DNA of 64,000 nt from the NCBI RefSeq assembly GCF_025562755.1, contig NZ_CP103300.1, forward strand, positions 744,001 through 808,000. The letters are read 5' to 3'. The translations under genes were made by a program, and so were the position numbers. Below, one piece after another: positions 36,952-46,614 of the stretch. Every line of letters begins with the position of its first letter. The stretch's first letter is position 1. The notes beneath the pieces are model-generated. The model was not told where the DNA came from, searched no databases, and was given only the letters and a program-made list of their open reading frames with translations. The stretch comes from Endozoicomonas euniceicola (GTDB lineage: Bacteria > Pseudomonadota > Gammaproteobacteria > Pseudomonadales > Endozoicomonadaceae).

Positions 36952-39786
36952 ATGAAAACAATTAAGCTGCTCGTTATTAATCAGCTGCTTTTATTGCTTG
37001 CCGTGGCATTTTTTTTACCGATGACTGGATACGGAAGTGCTTTTTCCATCCTGCCAGGATGGATGTGGCGGGACAGTCCCTCAAATAAGGCGGCAGTTAA
37101 AATCAGTCAGATAGTGCTTGCCAATGATGCGCCTTCTCTTCTTTTTTCTTATGAAATCAACAAGACCTCCAGTGATTTTGTTCAGCCAGAAAAAAACCAG
37201 GTTTATACCCGCTGGGATGGTTGTAAAAACGACAGCTTGCGTATTTGTTTCCGAAGAGCGGCAAAAGTCTTTGAAGGGGGCTACTCCTATCCTCCCACGA
37301 TTTCAGGCTCGACAGAGCTTAATGTAGAAATGGGTGAGGTCACGCCAGACGAAGGCGGCTGGCAGTCGATGGCCAGTGTCCGTTTAACGGGAAAAGGCTC
37401 GGGCTGGCTGGCGATTGCAGGGGATGATGACTGGCGGATTGCACCGGATTGCAGCGGTATTGACTCAGATGATTCCAGCGTACTGAACAGGTCTGAAAAG
37501 CCGTCAGTCGATCTTGTTGTCCCGACAGCGTTGGTTCTGGAAAAGGGTAATAATGCAGAAGATCATGGCTCGCCCTATTCCCGCCGCTCATTGCCGGACA
37601 TATCTGACATCACTAAAAAAAATAATCTGCCCGGTGATCGTGATGATCTGCTCACCGGTTCTTCTGGTGGCGGCAGCTTCGATGACCACGATGACTCATT
37701 TAAAAGGCGACCCGGAGGGAATGACCGCCGCCCTTTATTTTTCTTTGAAGTGATGAGCAGAATGCTTGGGGTGGCTGTCAGTGTTTTTGGTACAGCTGGT
37801 CAGCCCGGGGAGGTTAAAAAACTGGTTTTAAGGCCTCAAATTATTCTGGTGACCTGGCGGGGTTGGGAGCGACAGGAGATTCCTGTTACATCGCAAATGT
37901 GGGGTTCAATAAAGCGGGCAGGGCTTGATCGGGATCCGGGACTGTTTCTCGCTTTGGCTGAAAGCGATCCGGATAAATTGAAAGAAACGCTTGAAAACTA
38001 TTCGAAAAAGCACTCGCCCCTTGCCGACGTCCTTAGCTATCACTGTGAAGATCTCAATCTGGACCCAAAAGCGGGTAATGCCCGATTACTTAGCGTATCG
38101 GTTTTTCCGGGATTTTGCCCTTCGGGAGTGGGATGCTCCGGAGGAGAGAAAGAAGCAAACGGAGCAATGAATGACCTGCCCCGGAATAATCCAGATGGCT
38201 ATGCCCATAACAACCATGGTCAGCCGGTTAAAAGTTTTGGTAACAACGGGGGAGGAGGAGACGGTTCCGGGAATCCGGAAATCAACTCATGTACACTCTG
38301 CGGGAATGCACAGGTAAACTCCAATGGTTTATGCACAAACTGCCTCATGGCTAAACAGGAGGCGGCTGAAGAGAAGCCATCAACCCACCTGTCTTTACCT
38401 GCGGCGCAGGAAGATAAAGGAAATAACCTGCTTACAGCGCTTATTAATGGAATTACCTGGTTTTTTGGCAGGGCAACAAACCCGTCTGCCAACCAGGCAG
38501 AAGAAAAGACTGCGGAGGACGTTTCGGTTAATACCCTGAAAGAGGTATCGACTTTGCAGACTCTACCACCTGAGATCTTGTTTGAAATAGCTAAGGGCTT
38601 GTCCTGGCGTGATGTTAACAACTGGAGTTTAGCAGCTAAGCGTTTTTTCGAAGTTTTCTACACATTCAACATAAAAGAAAAACTGACAAAACTATCCCAT
38701 CAATATTATGGCTCTGCTGCGAAAGCGTATAGGAAAATGATAAAAAACATGGACATACCTGCTGTTCCAAACAGTGAAATTGATGACCCTTTGTTACGGC
38801 TTGCTTATCAAAGATACAAAAGCAATAAATACCTGACTTCTCTGGGAAGTAGTACTCAGCAGCAATGCGTGGCGACGCTGGAAGGGCATACCGAGGAGGT
38901 GCGCTCAGTCACGCCACTGGCCGATGGGCGGCTGGCTTCCGCCTCTGCTGACGGGACCGTAAAGGTGTGGGATCTGAGCAAGCCCGACGGGAAGCAATGC
39001 GTGGTAACGCTGAAAGGGCATAACAACTGGGTGAAATCAGTCACGCTACTGGCCGATGGGCGGCTGGCTTCCGGCTCTAATGACATGACCGTAAAGGTGT
39101 GGGATCTAAGCAAGCCCGCCGGGGAGCAATGTGTGATGACGCTGAATGAGCATACCGACTGGGTGACCTCAGTCACGCCATTGGCCGATGGGCGGCTGGC
39201 TTCCGGCTCTTGGGACAAGACCATAAAGGTGTGGGAGCTGAGCAAGCCCGACGGGGAGCAATGCGTGGCGACGCTGAAGGGGCATGCCTACTGGGTGAAA
39301 TCAGTCACGTCATTGCCCGATGGTCAGCTGGCTTTCGGCTCTGCTGACGGGACCATAAAGGTGTGGGATCTGAAAAAAAAGCCCGACAGGGTGCAATGCG
39401 TGGCGAAGCTGAACCACTGGATTTACTCAGTCACGTTATTGGCCGATGAGCGGCTGGCTTCCGGCTCTGATGACGGGATCGTAAGGGTATGGGATCGAAG
39501 TAAGCCCGCCGGAGAGCAATGCGTGGTGACACTGGAAGGGCATATCGGCACGGTTAACTCAGTCACGCCATTGACCGATGGACGGCTGGCTTCCGCTTCT
39601 TCGGACAATACCGTAAGGGTGTGGGATCTGAGCAAACCCGACGGGGAGCAATGCGTGGCGACGCTTAAGGGGCATACCGACTGGGTGAAATCAGTCACGC
39701 CATTGGCCGATGGGCGGCTGGCTTCCGCCTCTGATGACAAGACCATAAAGGTGTGGGTTCTGAGCAAAAATTCTGAAACGAAGTAA
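36952..39786 (+). CDS. Copy 12: F-box/WD40 secreted protein
   Basis: 944 residues. The leader is the ClpB-fragment form of type B, ending GTACCATTATG. Marks of its N-terminal allele are DDDWRIAPDC (Asp for Gly), DITKKNN and the NDRRPL...GVAVSVFG middle domain. The zinc ribbon is CTLC...CTNC. The F-box is LPPEILFEIAKGLSWRDVNNW. Seven blades; blade 5 has an inserted Lys (DLKKKPDRVQC) and no GH turn, blade 4 reads VWELSK. The part from about nt 38,625 on is repeated in copy 15 at an offset of 9,663 bp. Confidence 0.92.
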   Translation: MKTIKLLVINQLLLLLAVAFFLPMTGYGSAFSILPGWMWRDSPSNKAAVKISQIVLANDAPSLLFSYEINKTSSDFVQPEKNQVYTRWDGCKNDSLRICFRRAAKVFEGGYSYPPTISGSTELNVEMGEVTPDEGGWQSMASVRLTGKGSGWLAIAGDDDWRIAPDCSGIDSDDSSVLNRSEKPSVDLVVPTALVLEKGNNAEDHGSPYSRRSLPDISDITKKNNLPGDRDDLLTGSSGGGSFDDHDDSFKRRPGGNDRRPLFFFEVMSRMLGVAVSVFGTAGQPGEVKKLVLRPQIILVTWRGWERQEIPVTSQMWGSIKRAGLDRDPGLFLALAESDPDKLKETLENYSKKHSPLADVLSYHCEDLNLDPKAGNARLLSVSVFPGFCPSGVGCSGGEKEANGAMNDLPRNNPDGYAHNNHGQPVKSFGNNGGGGDGSGNPEINSCTLCGNAQVNSNGLCTNCLMAKQEAAEEKPSTHLSLPAAQEDKGNNLLTALINGITWFFGRATNPSANQAEEKTAEDVSVNTLKEVSTLQTLPPEILFEIAKGLSWRDVNNWSLAAKRFFEVFYTFNIKEKLTKLSHQYYGSAAKAYRKMIKNMDIPAVPNSEIDDPLLRLAYQRYKSNKYLTSLGSSTQQQCVATLEGHTEEVRSVTPLADGRLASASADGTVKVWDLSKPDGKQCVVTLKGHNNWVKSVTLLADGRLASGSNDMTVKVWDLSKPAGEQCVMTLNEHTDWVTSVTPLADGRLASGSWDKTIKVWELSKPDGEQCVATLKGHAYWVKSVTSLPDGQLAFGSADGTIKVWDLKKKPDRVQCVAKLNHWIYSVTLLADERLASGSDDGIVRVWDRSKPAGEQCVVTLEGHIGTVNSVTPLTDGRLASASSDNTVRVWDLSKPDGEQCVATLKGHTDWVKSVTPLADGRLASASDDKTIKVWVLSKNSETK

Positions 39787-39904
39787 ACATATTGGTTAAT
39801 GGGGAAAATATATCGATTAATAATGTAAAAAAATACCTGCTCCTCCGCCATTCCCGCACAGGAGGCTGTCGCAAAAGGAAATGACGGAGGGATATTTTTA
39901 TCTG

Positions 39905-40183
39905 CTACTTCCTTAAGTGCTCATTCATAGTGAAGCTGATTTTATCATCACTGACGATGGCCCTGATCGTATCGCCCGGCGCATATCGACCAGAGAGAAT
40001 CGCTTCAGCCAGTGGGTTCTCCAAATTGCGCTGAATAGCCCGCTTCAGTGGACGAGCGCCGTATACCGGATCAAACCCGACCTGGGCCAGTTTTTTCATG
40101 ACTTCATCCTGACCAATCACCCGGTCATGCCTGACCGGTTGGAAAGCGTGCACTGAAAATTCTGCTAGTTTAAATAAAACCAT
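39905..40183 (-). pseudogene. clpB: ClpB C-terminal fragment, second copy
   Basis: Identical in translation to the fragment at 36586-36864, at the same position relative to the downstream gene. It was duplicated together with the spacer and cannot be an independent capture. It sits antisense before copy 13. Confidence 0.85.
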
Positions 40184-40270
40184 TATGGCCGCAGCGCTTT
40201 GATGTGTTTTTTGCGGTAACTGTCAGCTCAAACCTGAACTCCTATTCCTGATTCTCGGTTTTGTACCATT

Positions 40271-43150
40271 ATGAAAACAATTAAGCTGCTCGTTATTAAT
40301 CAGCTGCTTTTATTGCTTGCCGTGGCATTTTTTTTACCGATGACTGGATACGGAAGTGCTTTTTTTATCCTGCCAGGATGGATGGGATACGGAAGTGCTT
40401 TTTCCATCCTGCCAGAATGGATGTGGCGGGACAGTCCCTCAAATAAGGCGGCAGTTAAAATCAGTCAGATAGTGCTTGCCAGAGACGCACCTTCTCTTCT
40501 TTTTTCTTATGAAATCAACAAGACCTCCAGTGATTTTGTTCAGCCAGAAAAAAACCAGGTTTATACCCGCTGGGATGGTTGTAAAAACGACAGCTTGCGT
40601 ATTTGTTTCCGAAGAGCGGCTAAAGTCTTTGCAGGGGGCTATTCCTATCCTCCCACGATTTCAGGCTCGACAGAGCTTAATGTAGAAATGGGTGAGGTCA
40701 CGCCAGACGAAGGCGGCTGGCAGTCGGTGGCCAGTGTCCGTTTAACGGGAAAAGGCTCGGGCTGGCTGGCGATTGCAGGGGATGATGGCTGGCGGATTGC
40801 ACCGGATTGCAGCGGTATTGACTCAGATGATTCCAGCGTACTGAACAGGTCTGAAAAGCCGTCAGTCGATCTTGTTGTCCCGACAGCGTTGGTTCTGGAA
40901 AAGGGTAATAATGCAGAAGATCATGGCTCGCCCTATTCCCGCCGCTCATTGCCGGACATATCTGACATCACTAAACAAAATAATCTGCCCGGTGATCGTG
41001 ATGATCTGCTCACCGGTTCTTCTGGTGGCGGCAGCTTCGATGACCACGATGACTCATTTAAAAGGCGACCCGGAGGGAATGACCGCCGCCCTTTATTTTT
41101 CTTTGAAGTGATGAGCAGAATGCTTGGGGCGGCTGTCAGTGTTTTTGGTACAGCTGGTCAGCCCGGGGAGGTTAAAAAACTGGTTTTAAGGCCTCAAATT
41201 ATTCTGGTGACCTGGCGGGGTTGGGAGCGACAGGAGATTCCTGTTACATCGCAAATGTGGGGTTCAATAAAGCGGGCAGGGCTTGATCGGGATCCGGGAC
41301 TGTTTCTCGCTTTGGCTGAAAGCGATCCGGATAAATTGAAAGAAACGCTTGAAAACTATTCGAAAAAGCACTCGCCCCTTGCCGACGTCCTTAGCTATCA
41401 CTGTGAAGATCTCAATCTGGACCCAAAAGCGGGTAATGCCCGATTACTTAGCGTATCGGTTTTTCCGGGATTTTGCCCTTCGGGAGTGGGATGCTCCGGA
41501 GGAGAGAAAGAAGCAAACGGAGCAATGAATGACCTGCCCCGGAATAATCCAGATGGCTATGCCCATAACAACCATGGTCAGCCGGTTAAAAGTTTTGGTA
41601 ACAACGGGGGAGGAGGAGACGGTTCCGGGAATCCGGAAATCAACTCATGTACACTCTGCGGGAATGCACAGGTAAACTCCAATGGTTTATGCACAAACTG
41701 CCTCATGGCTAAACAGGAGGCGGCTGAAGAGAAGCCATCAACCCACCTGTCTTTACCTGCGGCGCAGGAAGATAAAGGAAATAACCTGCTTACAGCGCTT
41801 ATTAATGGAATTACCTGGTTTTTTGGCAGGGCAACAAACCAGTCTGCCAACCAGGCAGAAGAAAAGACTGCGGAGGACGTTTCGGTTAATACCCTGAAAG
41901 AGGTATCGACTTTGCAGACTCTACCACCTGAGATCTTGTTTGAAATAGCTAAGGGCTTGTCCTGGCGTGATGTTAACAACTGGAGTTTAGCAGCTAAGCG
42001 TTTTTTCGAAGTTTTCTACACATTCAACATAAAAGAAAAACTGACAAAACTATCCCATCAATATTATGGCTCTGCTGCGAAAGCGTATAGGAAAATGATA
42101 AAAAACATGGACATACCTGCTGTTCCAAACAGTGAAATTGATGACCCTTTGTTACGGCTTGCTTATCGTAGAACCGCAAGCAATAAATACCTGACTTCTC
42201 TGGGAAATAGTACTGAGCAGCAATGCGTGGCGACGCTGAAAGGACATACCCACACGGCGACCTCAGTCACGTCACTGGCCGATGGACGGCTGGCTTCCGC
42301 CTCTGATGACTGCACCGTAAAGGTGTGGGATCTGAGCAAGCCCCCCGGGAAGGAATGCGTGGTGACGCTGAAGGGGCATACCCACGATGTGATCTCAGTC
42401 ACACCACTGGCCGATGGCCGGCTGGCTTCCGCATCTGCTGACAATACCGTAAAGGTGTGGGATCTGAGCAAGCCCGACGGGCAGCAATGCGTGGCGACGC
42501 TGGAAGGGCATACCTTCTGGGTGGCCTCAGTCACGCCATTGGCCGATGGGCGGCTGGCTTCCGCTTCTTGGGACAATACCGTAAGGGTGTGGGATCTTAG
42601 CAAGCCCCCCGGGAAAGAATGCGTGGCGACACTGTATGGGCATACCTACATTGTGAGCTCAGTCACGGCATTAGCCGATGGGCGGCTGGCTTCCGGCTCT
42701 TTAGACGAGACCGTAAAGGTGTGGGATCTGAGCAAAACCGACAGGCCGCAATGCGTGGTGACGCTGAAATGGCATACCAACAGTGTGATCTCAGTCACGC
42801 CATTGGCCGATGGGCGGCTGGCTTCCGCATCTGCTGACAATACCGTAAAGGTGTGGGGTCAGAGCAAGATCAACGGGGAGCAATTCGTGGTGACGCTGGA
42901 GGGGCATAACGAGGTGGTTTACTCAGTCACGCAATTGGCCGATGGGCGGCTAGCTTCCGCCTCTCAGGACGAAACCGTAAAGGTGTGGGATCTAAGCAAG
43001 CGCAACGGGAAGCAATGCGTGGTGACGCTGGAAGGGCATACCGACTGGGTGAAATCAGTTACGCCATTGGCCGATGGGCGGCTGGCTTCCGCCTCTAGGG
43101 ACAAGACCATAAAGGTGTGGGTTCTGAGCAAGGGTTCTGAAACGAAGTAA
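40271..43150 (+). CDS. Copy 13: F-box/WD40 secreted protein
   Basis: 959 residues, with a ClpB-type leader and the 39-bp post-signal duplication. It has a private short tract at QIVLARDAPSLL (Asn to Arg; AGAGACGCAC instead of AATGATGCGC), three clustered changes that suggest a patch from a diverged template. The F-box is LPPEILFEIAKGLSWRDVNNW. Seven blades with a set of contacts (HTAT, HDVI, FWVA, YIVS, NSVI, EVVY, DWVK) shared only with copy 16. Blade 5 reads VWGQSKINGEQF, losing both the WD dipeptide and the usual Cys. Confidence 0.92.
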   Translation: MKTIKLLVINQLLLLLAVAFFLPMTGYGSAFFILPGWMGYGSAFSILPEWMWRDSPSNKAAVKISQIVLARDAPSLLFSYEINKTSSDFVQPEKNQVYTRWDGCKNDSLRICFRRAAKVFAGGYSYPPTISGSTELNVEMGEVTPDEGGWQSVASVRLTGKGSGWLAIAGDDGWRIAPDCSGIDSDDSSVLNRSEKPSVDLVVPTALVLEKGNNAEDHGSPYSRRSLPDISDITKQNNLPGDRDDLLTGSSGGGSFDDHDDSFKRRPGGNDRRPLFFFEVMSRMLGAAVSVFGTAGQPGEVKKLVLRPQIILVTWRGWERQEIPVTSQMWGSIKRAGLDRDPGLFLALAESDPDKLKETLENYSKKHSPLADVLSYHCEDLNLDPKAGNARLLSVSVFPGFCPSGVGCSGGEKEANGAMNDLPRNNPDGYAHNNHGQPVKSFGNNGGGGDGSGNPEINSCTLCGNAQVNSNGLCTNCLMAKQEAAEEKPSTHLSLPAAQEDKGNNLLTALINGITWFFGRATNQSANQAEEKTAEDVSVNTLKEVSTLQTLPPEILFEIAKGLSWRDVNNWSLAAKRFFEVFYTFNIKEKLTKLSHQYYGSAAKAYRKMIKNMDIPAVPNSEIDDPLLRLAYRRTASNKYLTSLGNSTEQQCVATLKGHTHTATSVTSLADGRLASASDDCTVKVWDLSKPPGKECVVTLKGHTHDVISVTPLADGRLASASADNTVKVWDLSKPDGQQCVATLEGHTFWVASVTPLADGRLASASWDNTVRVWDLSKPPGKECVATLYGHTYIVSSVTALADGRLASGSLDETVKVWDLSKTDRPQCVVTLKWHTNSVISVTPLADGRLASASADNTVKVWGQSKINGEQFVVTLEGHNEVVYSVTQLADGRLASASQDETVKVWDLSKRNGKQCVVTLEGHTDWVKSVTPLADGRLASASRDKTIKVWVLSKGSETK

Positions 43151-43402
43151 ACATATTGGTTAATGAAGAAAATATAATGTAAAAAACACCCGTGGTGCCT
43201 GAGCTAAAAATCGCCGCACGGCGGGCCTGCCCTAATGCTACTAAGATAACCAGAGGGCGGCCTGGTGAGAAAAGAGTGGGAAAAAAGCTTTTTTGCCGTG
43301 AACCGGTTCAGGATAAGCGGTCTGTGTCGTCGAACAGTTTGGCCGCTTTCTTCATTGGATCTATCTTTGACCGCTACTCCTAACTCAAGGTTTTGTGTCC
43401 TT

Positions 43403-46228
43403 ATAAAAACAATTAAGCTGATCGTCATTGATCAGTTGCTTTTATTGTTTGCCGTGGCATTTTTTTTACCGATGACTGGATACGGAAGTGCTTTTTTTAT
43501 CCTGCCAGAATGGATGTGGCGGGACAGTCCCTCAAATAAGGCGACAGTTAAAATCAGTCAGATAGTGCTTGCCAATGATGCGCCTTCTCTTCTTTTTTCT
43601 TATGAAATCAACAGGACCTCCAGTGATTTTGTTCAGCCAGAAAAAAACCAGGTTTATACCCGCTGGGATGGTTGTAAAAACGACAGCTTGCGTATTTGTT
43701 TCCGAAGAGCGGCTAAAGTCTTTGAAGGGGGCTATTCCTATCCTCCCACGATTTCAGGCTCGACAGAGCTTAATGTAGAAATGGGTGAGGTCACGCCAGA
43801 CGAAGGCGGCTGGCAGTCGGTGGCCAGTGTCCGTTTATCGGGAAAAGGCTCGGGCTGGCTGGTGATTGCAGGGGATGATGGCTGGCGGATTGCACCGGAT
43901 TGCAGCGGTATTGACTCAGATGATTCCAGCGTACTGAACAGGTCTGAAAAGCCGTCAGTCGATCTTGTTGTCCCGACAGCGCTGGTTCTGGAAAAGGGTA
44001 ATAATGCAGAAGATCATGGCTCGCCCTATTCCCGCCGCTCATTGCCGGACATATCTGACATCACTAAACAAAATAATCTGCCCGGTGATCGTGATGATCT
44101 GCTCACCGGTTCTTCTGGTGGCGGCAGCTTCGATGACCTCGATGACTCATTTAAAAGGCGACCCGGAGGGAATGACCGCCGCCCTTTATTTTTCTTTGAA
44201 GTGATGAGCAGAATGCCTGGGATGGCTGTCAGTGTTTTTGGTACAGCTGGTCAGCCCGGGGGGGTTAAAAAACTGGTTTTAAGACCTCAAATTATTCTGG
44301 TGATCTGGCGGGGTTGGGAGCGACAGGAAATTCCTGTTACATCGCAAATGTGGTGTTCAATAAAGGGAGCAGGGCTTGATCGGGATCCGGGACTGTTTCT
44401 CGCTTTGGCTGAAAGCGATCCGGATAAATTGAAAGAAACGCTTGAAAACTATTCGAAAAAGCACTCGCCCCTTGCCGACGTCCTTAGCTATCACTGTGAA
44501 GATCTCAACCTGAACCCAAAAGCGGGTAATGCCCGATTACTTAGCGTATCGGTTTTTCCGGGCTCTCGCCCTTCGGGAGTGGGATGCTCCGGAAGAGAGA
44601 AAGAAGCAAACAGAGCAATGAATGACCTGCCCCGGAATAATCCAGATGGCTATGCCTGTAACAACCATGGTCAGCCGGTTAAAAGTTTTGGTAACAACGG
44701 GGGAGGAGGAGACGGTTCCGGGAATCCGGAAATCAACTCATGTACATTCTGTGGGAATGCACAGGTAAACTCCAATGGCTTATGCACAAACTGCCTCATG
44801 GCTAAACAGGAGGTGGCTAAAGAGAAGCCATCAACCCACCTGTCTTTACCTACGACGAGGGAAGGTAAAAAAAATAGCCTGCTTACAGCACTTACTGGAA
44901 CTACCTGGTTTTTTGGCAGGGCAACAAACCTGTCTGGCAACCAGGCAGAAGAAAAGACTGAGAAGGGCGTTTCGGTTAGTCCCCTGAGAGAGGTGTCGCC
45001 TTTAGAGGTTCTACCACCTGAGATCTTGCTTAAAATAGCTGATGGCTTGTCATGGCGTGATGTTAATCGCTGGAGTTTAACAGCTAAGCATTTTTTCACG
45101 GTTTTCAACAAAAAAGAAAAACTGAAAAAACTATCCTGTCACTATTATGGCTCTGCTGAGGAAGCGTATAGAGAAATAATAAAAAACATGGATGTACCTG
45201 CTGTTCCAAACAGTGAAATTGCTGACCCTTTGTTACGGCTTGCTTATCGTAGAATCGCAAGCAATAAATACCTGACTTCTCTGGGAAGTAGTACTCAGCA
45301 GCAATGCGTGGCGACGCTGGAAGGGCATACCGACGCGGTGACCTCAGTCACGCCACTGGCCGATGGGCGGCTGGCTTCCGCCTCTGCTGACGGGACCGTA
45401 AAGGTGTGGGATCTGAGCAAGCCCGACGGGAAGCAATGCGTGGCGACGCTGAAGGGGCATACTAGCTGGGTGAACTCAGTCACGTCATTGGCCGATGGGC
45501 GGCTGGCTTCCGGCTCTCGGGACAAAACCGTAAAGGTGTGGGATCTGAGCAAGCCCGACGGGGAGCGATGCGTAGTGACACTGAGTGGGCATATCTTCTA
45601 TGTGACCTCAGTCACGCCATTGGCCGATGGGCGGCTGGCTTCCGGCTCTTATGACAAGACTGTAAAGGTGTGGGATCTGAGCAAGCCCTCCGGGAAGGAA
45701 TGCGTGGCGACGCTGGAAGGGCATACCCGCTGGGTGACCTCAGTCACGCCATTGCCCGATGGGCGGCTGGCTTCCGCCTCTCATGACGAGACCGTAAAGG
45801 TGTGGGAGCTGAGCAAGCCCGACGGGGAGCAATGCGTGGCGACGCTGAAGGGGCATGCCGACTGGGTGAAATCAGTCACGTCATTGCCCGATGGTCAGCT
45901 GGCTTTCGGCTCTGCTGACGGGACCATAAAGGTGTGGGATCTGAAAAAGCCCGACGGGGTGCAATGCGTGGCGAAGCTGAACCACTGGATTTACTCAGTC
46001 ACGTTATTGGCCGATGGGCGGCTGGCTTCCGGCTCTGATGACGGGATCGTAAGGGTATGGGATCGGAGTAAACCCGCCGGAGAGCAATGCGTGGTGAGAC
46101 TGGAAGGGCATATCGGCACGGTTAACTCAGTCACGCCATTGACCGATGGACGGCTGGCTTCCGCTTCTTCGGACAATATCGTAAGGGTGTGGGATCTGAG
46201 CAAGCGAACGGGGAGCAATGCGTGGTGA
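43403..46228 (+). CDS. Copy 14: F-box/WD40 protein with ATA at start position and 3' frameshift
   Basis: 941 residues if read from the position homologous to the ATG of the other copies, which here is ATA (43403). The in-phase alternative is GTG at 43265, preceded by GAGGG seven bases upstream; it would add 46 residues before the signal peptide. Because the leader T run is six here (seven in most copies) that extension stays in phase. Other changes are RPSGVGCSGREKEANR and a linker with LLTALTGTTWFFG. Seven blades are followed by the start of an eighth. A one-base loss near 46205 (AAGCGAACGG against AAGCGCAACGG) ends the protein at RTGSNAW, although an intact eighth blade and normal C-terminus remain in the next frame to 46353. 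Confidence 0.8.
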   Translation: MKTIKLIVIDQLLLLFAVAFFLPMTGYGSAFFILPEWMWRDSPSNKATVKISQIVLANDAPSLLFSYEINRTSSDFVQPEKNQVYTRWDGCKNDSLRICFRRAAKVFEGGYSYPPTISGSTELNVEMGEVTPDEGGWQSVASVRLSGKGSGWLVIAGDDGWRIAPDCSGIDSDDSSVLNRSEKPSVDLVVPTALVLEKGNNAEDHGSPYSRRSLPDISDITKQNNLPGDRDDLLTGSSGGGSFDDLDDSFKRRPGGNDRRPLFFFEVMSRMPGMAVSVFGTAGQPGGVKKLVLRPQIILVIWRGWERQEIPVTSQMWCSIKGAGLDRDPGLFLALAESDPDKLKETLENYSKKHSPLADVLSYHCEDLNLNPKAGNARLLSVSVFPGSRPSGVGCSGREKEANRAMNDLPRNNPDGYACNNHGQPVKSFGNNGGGGDGSGNPEINSCTFCGNAQVNSNGLCTNCLMAKQEVAKEKPSTHLSLPTTREGKKNSLLTALTGTTWFFGRATNLSGNQAEEKTEKGVSVSPLREVSPLEVLPPEILLKIADGLSWRDVNRWSLTAKHFFTVFNKKEKLKKLSCHYYGSAEEAYREIIKNMDVPAVPNSEIADPLLRLAYRRIASNKYLTSLGSSTQQQCVATLEGHTDAVTSVTPLADGRLASASADGTVKVWDLSKPDGKQCVATLKGHTSWVNSVTSLADGRLASGSRDKTVKVWDLSKPDGERCVVTLSGHIFYVTSVTPLADGRLASGSYDKTVKVWDLSKPSGKECVATLEGHTRWVTSVTPLPDGRLASASHDETVKVWELSKPDGEQCVATLKGHADWVKSVTSLPDGQLAFGSADGTIKVWDLKKPDGVQCVAKLNHWIYSVTLLADGRLASGSDDGIVRVWDRSKPAGEQCVVRLEGHIGTVNSVTPLTDGRLASASSDNIVRVWDLSKRTGSNAW

Positions 46229-46353
46229 CGCTGGAAGGGCATACCCACATTGTGTACTCAGTCACGTCATTGGCCGACGGGCGGCTGGCTTCCGCCTCTG
46301 ATGACAAGACCATAAAGGTGTGGGTTCTGAGCAAAAATTCTGAAACGAAGTAA
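46229..46353 (+). pseudogene. Frameshifted eighth blade of copy 14
   Basis: The +1 frame carries a complete blade (GHTHIVYS...DKTIKVWVLSK) and the family C-terminus NSETK followed by TAA at 46351. It belongs to copy 14 before the one-base deletion near 46205. With it the propeller would have eight repeats, so the frameshift returns the count to seven. Confidence 0.85.
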
Positions 46354-46614
46354 ACATATTGGTTAATGGGGAAAATATATCGATTAATAATGTAAAAATA
46401 CCAGTAGTGTCTAAGCTAAAAGTCGCCGCGCAGCGGCCTGTCCTGATGCTACTAAGATAGCCAGAGGGCGGTCTGGTGAGAAAAGAGTGGGAAAAAAGCT
46501 TTTTTTGCCGTGAACCGGTTCAGGATAAGCGGTCTGTGTCGTCGAACAGTTTGGCCGCTTTCTTCATTGGATCTATCTTTGACCGCTACTCCTAACTCAA
46601 GGTTTTGTGTCCTT

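Noticed and set aside
43192..43383. Small + strand frame in the type A spacer (ending AAFFIGSIFDRYS)
   Set aside because: It is broken by the variable T run in most copies and has no recognisable domain. Possibly a relic, but I cannot support a gene.
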